DNA from: Endozoicomonas sp. YOMI1
GTDB taxonomy: Bacteria > Pseudomonadota > Gammaproteobacteria > Pseudomonadales > Endozoicomonadaceae
Assembly (NCBI RefSeq): GCF_024606345.1
Contig: NZ_JAHHPM010000209.1
Coordinates: forward strand, 1-33,146
Direction: 5' to 3'
Length of the DNA stretch: 33,146 bases
In this document: positions 28,318 to 33,146 of the stretch, in pieces
Layout of the letters: every line of letters starts with the position of its first letter
How positions within the stretch are numbered: position 1 is the first letter of the stretch
Position numbers and translations under genes: made by a program
Notes under the pieces: generated by a model
Databases searched by the model: none
Told to the model about the DNA's origin: nothing
What the model saw: the letters and a program-made list of their open reading frames with translations, nothing else

Positions 28318-28352
28318 AAGCCGGAGGTCCGAAGAACCTGCCCTTACGGCTT
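28318..28352 (-). promoter_or_regulatory. Nested hairpin with UUCG tetraloop in the sdhC leader
   Basis: On the minus strand the predicted sdh transcript begins with outer stem AAGCCG/CGGCTT (28352-28347 and 28323-28318), an internal loop, and an inner stem closing on C(UUCG)G (AGGTTC-TTCG-GACCT). It lies just past the candidate start site, about 130 nt upstream of the sdhC GTG. The cUUCGg tetraloop is known to be exceptionally stable. Role unknown: perhaps mRNA protection or regulation. Confidence 0.5.
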
Positions 28353-28360
28353 CGTGTCGG

Positions 28361-28389
28361 AGTATATACACTCTAACAGGTAATTACAA
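28361..28389 (-). promoter_or_regulatory. Candidate sdhCDAB promoter
   Basis: On the minus strand TTGTAA (28389-28384), a 17-bp spacer and TATACT (28366-28361) form a reasonable sigma-70 promoter. The predicted start is near 28354, giving a leader of about 160 nt before sdhC. Confidence 0.55.
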
Positions 28390-28474
28390 TTGCTCACCTT
28401 ATTAAGCACTTACCCCTAAAACACCAAGCCGCGTTTCATATATTGGTTACGGATTACATTCATAATCAGTTCGT

Positions 28475-28502
28475 TTGACAAAAAAATTTATGTCTCTATA
28501 GT
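28475..28502 (+). promoter_or_regulatory. Candidate gltA promoter
   Basis: TTGACA (28475-28480), a 16-bp spacer and TATAGT (28497-28502) form a strong sigma-70 match on the plus strand. The predicted start is near 28509, giving a leader of about 150 nt before gltA that includes the CCGGCTT direct repeats. The surrounding 28194-28655 stretch has no gene and carries the divergent sdh and gltA control region. Confidence 0.65.
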
Positions 28503-28560
28503 GGTCAAACCGTAATAGGGGCCTAATAACAACTAATTCAAATATTTTTTAAACAGGCTC

Positions 28561-28588
28561 CCGGCTTTATTTGTGATTTTTCCGGCTT
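28561..28588 (+). repeat. Direct repeat CCGGCTT in the gltA leader
   Basis: CCGGCTT occurs at 28561-28567 and 28582-28588, exactly 21 bp apart (two helical turns), each followed by a T/A-rich stretch. The inverse AAGCCGG occurs at 28318-28324 in the sdhC leader. It could be a shared operator, or chance. Confidence 0.35.
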
Positions 28589-28655
28589 CATTTTTTAAAA
28601 AGCATCCATCTAAAGTAACTATAACGAGACCAAACGGCATGACAGGAGGCCATAA

Positions 28656-29948
28656 ATGGCTGACAAGAAAGCTCTACTCTCCATTGACGGCACGGACCAG
28701 ACTCTGGAGTTACCCATTTATTCAGGCTCTCTCGGGCCTGATGTTGTTGATGTCAGGGGGCTGACTTCCAACGGTCTGTTCACCTATGATCCGGGGTTTG
28801 TTTCCACTGCATCCTGTGAGTCGAAAATTACTTACATCGATGGCGACAAAGGCATTCTTCTGCATCGTGGTTATCCAATTGAACAGCTGGCTGAGCAGTC
28901 TGATTATCTGGAAACCTGTTACCTGCTGCTTTACGGAGACCTTCCTGGCCGCCAGGAAAAGGAAAAGTTTGAAAACACCATCATGCGTCACACCATGCTC
29001 CATGAACAGATGTGCGATCTGTTCTCCGGATTCCGTCGTGATGCCCACCCAATGGCGGTTATGTGCGGTGTTGTCGGAGCCCTGTCTGCGTTCTATCACG
29101 ACTCACTGGACATCACCAATGAACTGCATCGTGAAATCTGTGCCTACCGCCTGATTTCCAAAATGCCTACGCTTGCGGCCATGGCCTACAAATACTCGAT
29201 TGGCCAGCCGTTTGTTTACCCACGAAACGACCTGAGCTACGGCGGCAACTTCCTACACATGATGTTTGCCACGCCCTGCGAAGAGTACGAAGTCAAGCCT
29301 GTTCTGGCCAAGGCGATGGATCGCATTTTCCTGCTCCATGCAGACCATGAACAGAATGCTTCCACATCCACCGTTCGCCTCGCAGGCTCTTCCGGTGCCA
29401 ACCCATTTGCCTGTATTGCTGCCGGTATCGCCGCGCTCTGGGGGCCTGCTCATGGCGGTGCCAATGAAGCCGTGCTGGTGATGCTGAACGAGATTGGTGA
29501 TGAAGCCAATATTGATGAGTACATTGCCAAAGCAAAAGACAAAGATGATCCATTCCGCCTCATGGGCTTTGGACACCGGGTTTACAAGAACTTTGACCCT
29601 CGCGCCAAAGTAATGAAGCAAACCTGCGATGAAGTGCTGACTGAACTGGGCCTTGAAGATGACCCTCTGTTCCGGATTGCCAAGCGTCTGGAGAAAATTG
29701 CCCTGGAAGACGAGTACTTCATCAAGAAGAAGCTCTACCCCAATGTGGACTTCTACTCCGGGATTATTCTCAAGGCTCTGGGTATTCCAACAGAGATGTT
29801 CACCGTAATCTTTGCTACCGGCCGTACTCCGGGCTGGATTGCTCACTGGCATGAGATGATCAGCGGCGATTACCGTATCGGGCGTCCCCGTCAGCTGTAC
29901 ACCGGTGAGACAAAACGTGACTACATACCTGTAGCCGATCGCAGTTAA
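28656..29948 (+). CDS. gltA: Citrate synthase (hexameric type II)
   Basis: GltA condenses oxaloacetate and acetyl-CoA into citrate, the entry step of the TCA cycle. The 430-residue product matches the Gram-negative NADH-sensitive family in length and N-terminal domain ([59 protein letters not shown] in outline). Catalytic residues are His266 ([10 protein letters not shown]), His307 (GFGHRVY) and Asp365 (PNVDFYSG). AGGAGG lies 7 bp before the ATG, a strong ribosome site. It is divergent from sdhCDAB, the common arrangement in gammaproteobacteria. Confidence 0.98.
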   Translation: MADKKALLSIDGTDQTLELPIYSGSLGPDVVDVRGLTSNGLFTYDPGFVSTASCESKITYIDGDKGILLHRGYPIEQLAEQSDYLETCYLLLYGDLPGRQEKEKFENTIMRHTMLHEQMCDLFSGFRRDAHPMAVMCGVVGALSAFYHDSLDITNELHREICAYRLISKMPTLAAMAYKYSIGQPFVYPRNDLSYGGNFLHMMFATPCEEYEVKPVLAKAMDRIFLLHADHEQNASTSTVRLAGSSGANPFACIAAGIAALWGPAHGGANEAVLVMLNEIGDEANIDEYIAKAKDKDDPFRLMGFGHRVYKNFDPRAKVMKQTCDEVLTELGLEDDPLFRIAKRLEKIALEDEYFIKKKLYPNVDFYSGIILKALGIPTEMFTVIFATGRTPGWIAHWHEMISGDYRIGRPRQLYTGETKRDYIPVADRS

Positions 29949-29967
29949 CCCTCTACTTTTTTTCTTT

Positions 29968-30003
29968 CCCGGTTTCACTGGCAAAGGTGTTACCGGGTTT
30001 ATT
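29968..30003 (+). terminator. Probable terminator after gltA
   Basis: CCCGGT (29968-29973) pairs with ACCGGG (29992-29997), with CAC/GTG as a second helix inside, followed by TTTATT. It lies 20 bp after the gltA stop. Confidence 0.5.
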
Positions 30004-30167
30004 CACCTCCTTCCTTTCTGCCCCATCGTCTAAACTCGGATAAATAATAATCAGCCAAAGCCACCTGCTTTAGCGGTTTCAAGCCGGTGCCTGGAACACT
30101 GAGCACAATCCATATTCTCTATCTGGTCATAGCCAATACTCCTGTTATTAAACGTGAGATCGTCTTA

Positions 30168-30734
30168 ATGAAAGCGCCCACAGAACTGAAACTCATTACT
30201 GCAGAACAGTTTGGCATTGACATCGAAATGGCGTATGCGACCAGCAATAACTTTACCGGACATCCGGTTTATAAAAACCACGACTGTTATCTTCACCCAC
30301 TGGCCGCAGAAAGAATCAAACGAGCTTCAGAGTTATTGCGTCCTCTGAATTTGAAATTGAAAGTATGGGATGCTTTCAGGCCAAAAACGGCTCAGGCAGA
30401 ATTATTCCGGTTTTTCCCTGACCCTGATTACGTTTCCGACCCGGACACCGGCTTGTGCAGCCACTGCCGCGGGATAGCAATTGACCTCACCATTATTGAC
30501 CACTTCGGCCATGAGCTTGAGATGGGAACCCCGTTTGATGACTTCCGCGCTCTGGCACACCATGGCAATGAACAGATTTCTGCAGAGGCGCAGCGCAACC
30601 GTTTACTTCTGGCAGGCGTCATGAATATTGCCGGCTTCGACCCTTTAGATACTGAATGGTGGCACTATCAACTACCGGAGGCTATAAACTACCCAATTAT
30701 TAAACCGGAGCAGCTACCACCGACACTTACGTAA
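30168..30734 (+). CDS. D-alanyl-D-alanine dipeptidase, VanX/DdpX family
   Basis: A zinc-dependent D-Ala-D-Ala dipeptidase (peptidase M15D). With ATG 30168 it has 188 residues, matching E. coli DdpX in length; the open frame extends upstream to 30087 but homology starts after Met28. Family residues are complete: Arg71 in WDAFRP, zinc ligands His99 and Asp106 in SHCRGIAIDLT, catalytic Glu163 and zinc ligand His166 in DTEWWHYQLP, plus AEAQRNRLLLAGVMNIAGF. No signal peptide is seen, so it should act in the cytoplasm on D-Ala-D-Ala, perhaps in cell-wall recycling rather than vancomycin resistance: no vanH, vanA or ddp transporter genes are adjacent. Confidence 0.9.
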   Translation: MKAPTELKLITAEQFGIDIEMAYATSNNFTGHPVYKNHDCYLHPLAAERIKRASELLRPLNLKLKVWDAFRPKTAQAELFRFFPDPDYVSDPDTGLCSHCRGIAIDLTIIDHFGHELEMGTPFDDFRALAHHGNEQISAEAQRNRLLLAGVMNIAGFDPLDTEWWHYQLPEAINYPIIKPEQLPPTLT

Positions 30735-30773
30735 TACCAATTCCTCACTTTGGCAGTTCTGATGCGATCAGCA

Positions 30774-32081
30774 TCATGGTTGCAAACCATGTTCCTGCAG
30801 CGTACGAACAATAGTTTCCGCCCCGGGGCGCTGATCGGGATCTTGTTGAATCATCCCGTTGACCAGTTCCGCCAGCACGGGGGCTGACCGGTGCTGACAA
30901 TGTGGTTCATCAAGAGTTACCAGTAAGTTCTGTTGGTGAAATTCCTGCCAGGTATGCATGGTCAATAAGTCTGCATCCATCATAATTTCAACAAATGAGA
31001 TGCCAGCGGAGTAAATATCAGCACTGAAATACTGTGGCATGCTGTTTCTCACTTCTGGCGCAGAATAGAGGGCAGAGCCGGATGCATCGGAGGGAAAGCG
31101 GTGCTCAATCACCCGGTGTGCATTACCAAAATCGGCGATTCGCAGACGGTTCGCAGTTATATCAACCAGCAGATTGTCCGGTTTGATATCCCGGTGCAGA
31201 ATGTGGTTCTGTTTCAGTACTGCCAGACCACGGGCCAAATCAAACAGCCAGGAAACTATCGTCGGGACACGTTCAGCCGGTGCCACCAGAGTGATCGCCC
31301 GGGCCATATTCAGCCCTCCATCCTGGAGAAACAGCTTCGTGGTGTAGTCCTTCGTGTCAATGGTTCCGTTAAAACCGATAAAACCGATAATAAAATCACT
31401 ACTCAGCGACCTGAGCAACAGGGCCTCCTGATGATCGGCCTGATAAACCGAATTAGCCTCTTCATCACTGGCATCGATACTGCGGCTTCGGATTACCCAT
31501 GGCTTCTTTGCCGGGGCTTGGGGTAAGTATCTGACCACAAGCGTCTGGCACGCTGAAGGCTCAGTATTACTGCAGCTGATTTTACTGGCGGTAGCGTTGG
31601 ACTGGTCTGGAATTTCACCCAAAGAGACTGACCTGTGTAATCTTTCTCCAGCGCTGGCCTGCAGCGCCCAATTGTCGCCAATGTCCTCACCGGGAGTCGC
31701 TGGCTCACTCCCAATTCCGGATGAGCCGCTGTCATCTTCAAAAATGATATCGTCCGACTCACTGTCCTCATCTGCCTCAGGAAAAAAATCCGCACTTCTG
31801 CTAAAATCGGGGAGTTCAACATCAGGAAAACCTTCATCAACGTTGAAATCGTCAGTAGCGTCTTCATCCTCGCTGGACCAGTCCACAGACAGATCCGTCC
31901 GGGATACGCTTCTTTCCCATAAACCCGTTTCATGCTGATGGAGTTCGGACTCAGGCAACACCTTTTCCTTTTCAGCAGAATCCGTCACACCACTAACTTG
32001 CTGACCTGGTGCCGTCAGTTTGTTATCCTGACTGGCAACATCAACAGGCCTATTACTCCCACCCTTGGAAACGCCATCCAT
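30774..32081 (-). CDS. Noncanonical eukaryote-like Ser/Thr protein kinase
   Basis: A Hanks-type protein kinase of 435 residues from ATG 32081 (AGGTGG 4 bp upstream). The open frame continues to 32249, but that upstream part reads through a REP-like repeat (HPERSRRGG) and is probably not translated. Residues ~66-134 are strongly acidic and Ser-rich, likely disordered. The kinase domain (about 180-435) has the alpha-C Glu219 in EALLLRSLSSDFIIGFIGF, HRDIKPDNLL (Asp298), DFG (317-319), SAPEV (341-344), DIYSAG (Asp355) and a final Arg (DQRPGAETI). No glycine-rich loop is seen, and the beta-3 position reads WVIRSRS, with Arg where VAIK normally places Lys. No membrane helix or signal peptide. It could be a host-directed effector; that is inference. 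Confidence 0.8.
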   Translation of the reverse strand: MDGVSKGGSNRPVDVASQDNKLTAPGQQVSGVTDSAEKEKVLPESELHQHETGLWERSVSRTDLSVDWSSEDEDATDDFNVDEGFPDVELPDFSRSADFFPEADEDSESDDIIFEDDSGSSGIGSEPATPGEDIGDNWALQASAGERLHRSVSLGEIPDQSNATASKISCSNTEPSACQTLVVRYLPQAPAKKPWVIRSRSIDASDEEANSVYQADHQEALLLRSLSSDFIIGFIGFNGTIDTKDYTTKLFLQDGGLNMARAITLVAPAERVPTIVSWLFDLARGLAVLKQNHILHRDIKPDNLLVDITANRLRIADFGNAHRVIEHRFPSDASGSALYSAPEVRNSMPQYFSADIYSAGISFVEIMMDADLLTMHTWQEFHQQNLLVTLDEPHCQHRSAPVLAELVNGMIQQDPDQRPGAETIVRTLQEHGLQP

Positions 32082-32193
32082 AAAGCCACCTGAAGATCTT
32101 GTATATCTTAAGTTTTTTTCGACCAGGGCAGCAGATAATCGATACAAGATTGATACCATAACCAGCAAGCCCGGTGAAGAGCCAAAGGATTTT

Positions 32194-32225
32194 CCCCCCC
32201 TTCGACTCCGCTCAGGATGAATGGA
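32194..32225. repeat. REP-like dispersed repeat fragment
   Basis: The stretch CCTTCGACTCCGCTCAGG, preceded by a C-run, is a sequence type I recall as a common dispersed repeat in many bacterial genomes; on the minus strand it translates as HPERSRRGG, a well-known spurious peptide. It lies between the kinase start and the second dipeptidase and explains spurious extensions of both open frames across this point. Confidence 0.5.
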
Positions 32226-32322
32226 ACCCATCAAAGCCATTAAATGCATTTCATCTCCCCATATCCCGCTAAAAATACAGGAAACCTATGAAATAGTGAC
32301 TATGCTTGCCATTTGCCTTGGT

Positions 32323-32910
32323 ATGGAGACTCCAGTGACGACAATAAATAGTAATGGCAACTTGGTTTTACTTTGCGAAAAACACCACCCCGTAAAACTT
32401 GATATTGTCTACGCCAGTAGCAACAACTTTACCGGCCAACCCATTTACAAAAGCAGCCAATGCTACCTGCATACTGACGCTCTGACTTGCCTGCTGAAAG
32501 CGACTGAGCTGCTCAGACCACTGAATCTCCGACTCAAAATCTGGGATGCCTTTCGCCCATTGTCGGCACAGCAAATCCTATTCAAACATATGCCTGACCC
32601 TGACTATGTTGGTAACCCGGAATCCGGCCCCTGCCCTCACTGCAGAGGGGTTGCGGTGGATCTCACCATCACCGACCGTTTTGGCAGAGAGCTTGACATG
32701 GGTAGCCAATTTGATGATTTTCGTCCGCTGGCTCATCATGGCAACGATCTGGTTTCAGAAGAAGCACAGCGCAACCGACTTATGCTGGCAGGCGTGATGA
32801 ATATCGCCGGTTTTAAGCCCCTGATAACCAAGTGGTGGCACTACCAGCTACCCAACGTTGCCAGTTATCCCTTAATCCCTGAAGCTGAGATACCTGAAGG
32901 GATAATGTAA
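32323..32910 (+). CDS. VanX-family protein lacking the catalytic glutamate
   Basis: A second VanX/DdpX-family protein, clearly paralogous to the one at 30168-30734 (NNFTGxPxYK, ELLRPLNLxLKxWDAFRP, DPDYV, HCRGxAxDLT, FDDFRxLAHHGN, AQRNRLxLAGVMNIAGF). From ATG 32323 it has 195 residues; ATG 32302 and 32221 are possible but extend beyond homology or into the repeat. Arg78 and the zinc ligands His106, Asp113 and His173 are present. The catalytic Glu of the EWWH motif is replaced: the sequence reads ACC AAG TGG TGG CAC, giving Lys170 in TKWWHYQLP. It should bind zinc but probably not hydrolyse D-Ala-D-Ala by the known mechanism. Confidence 0.85.
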   Translation: METPVTTINSNGNLVLLCEKHHPVKLDIVYASSNNFTGQPIYKSSQCYLHTDALTCLLKATELLRPLNLRLKIWDAFRPLSAQQILFKHMPDPDYVGNPESGPCPHCRGVAVDLTITDRFGRELDMGSQFDDFRPLAHHGNDLVSEEAQRNRLMLAGVMNIAGFKPLITKWWHYQLPNVASYPLIPEAEIPEGIM

Positions 32911-33071
32911 CTCTCTGCTTTTCCGGCACAGAATAAAACACACGTGGCTCTGTGATTTGCTATAAATCATAGCTGATTTGCCATGATTACTTTTATGCAA
33001 ATCCTGCACCTTGGTAGTTACCATTTTAAAAAACTGAGAATAAATACCTTCATTCCATAAGAGACTGCTCA
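32911..33071. other. AT-rich intergenic stretch, no gene seen
   Basis: After the second dipeptidase there is AT-rich sequence without a supportable gene or terminator. TGATTTGC is repeated about 24 bp apart near 32955-32987; no function is evident. Confidence 0.4.
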
Positions 33072-33146
33072 ATGCTTCATAGATTAATCATCCACAAATG
33101 CCCATGGCGCGAGAAAATGTTTTGCGCCACCCTCAGGGATGAAAAA
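33072..33146 (+). CDS. Possible start of a gene running off the window
   Basis: ATG 33072 opens a frame (MLHRLIIHKCPWREKMFCA...) that is still open at the end of the window, 25 codons later. AAGAGA lies about 9 bp upstream as a weak ribosome site. Too short to identify; it may be chance. Confidence 0.25.
   Translation, partial: MLHRLIIHKCPWREKMFCATLRDEK

Overview
The window comes from a gammaproteobacterial chromosome, probably an Endozoicomonas-like or other Oceanospirillales/Pseudomonadales relative. The inference rests on three things: a Pseudomonas xcp-like type II secretion (T2SS) cluster, a Pseudomonas-order TCA block (gltA divergent from sdhCDAB-sucAB-lpd-sucCD), and a lysine-rich '13-residue repeat' relic plus a eukaryote-like kinase of the kind common in Endozoicomonas. 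The host assignment is inference, not read from a marker gene.

Left edge (1-2205): an unrecognised 354-residue protein whose C-terminus resembles an OmpA-like peptidoglycan-binding fold; a decayed repeat-protein gene broken by several frameshifts; then a minus-strand tRNA-Val(TAC)-tRNA-Asp(GTC) pair with a promoter and a terminator.

T2SS region (2356-13633): gspE-F-G-H-I-J-K-L-M on the minus strand, divergent from gspC-D on the plus strand, as in xcpR-Z versus xcpPQ. From gspM up to gspH most genes touch or overlap by a few bases, which suggests translational coupling. E drives assembly on platform F/L/M; G is the major pseudopilin; H-I-J-K form the tip; C links the platform to the secretin D. 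gspN and the prepilin peptidase are not present here. gspJ carries an odd palindromic insert containing a 7-bp tandem repeat upstream of its prepilin motif.

Middle (13732-16582): a MenA/UbiA-like prenyltransferase, an AraC-family regulator with an apparent in-frame internal deletion removing its first DNA-binding helix-turn-helix, and a divergent yqhD aldehyde reductase. The last two correspond to the yqhC-yqhD pair of E. coli.

TCA region (16661-29948): sucD, sucC, lpd, sucB, sucA, sdhB, sdhA, sdhD and sdhC on the minus strand and gltA on the plus strand. Together these encode citrate synthase, the 2-oxoglutarate dehydrogenase complex, succinyl-CoA synthetase and succinate dehydrogenase. Several intercistronic spacers contain inverted repeats, and the likely 5' end of the sdh mRNA can fold into a nested hairpin with a cUUCGg tetraloop.

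Right edge (29968-33146): two VanX/DdpX-type D-Ala-D-Ala dipeptidase paralogues flank a convergent, noncanonical Ser/Thr kinase with a long acidic N-terminus. The first paralogue has all catalytic residues. The second keeps the zinc ligands but has Lys at the catalytic Glu position. This kinase/dipeptidase/pseudo-dipeptidase trio is the most unusual locus in the window.
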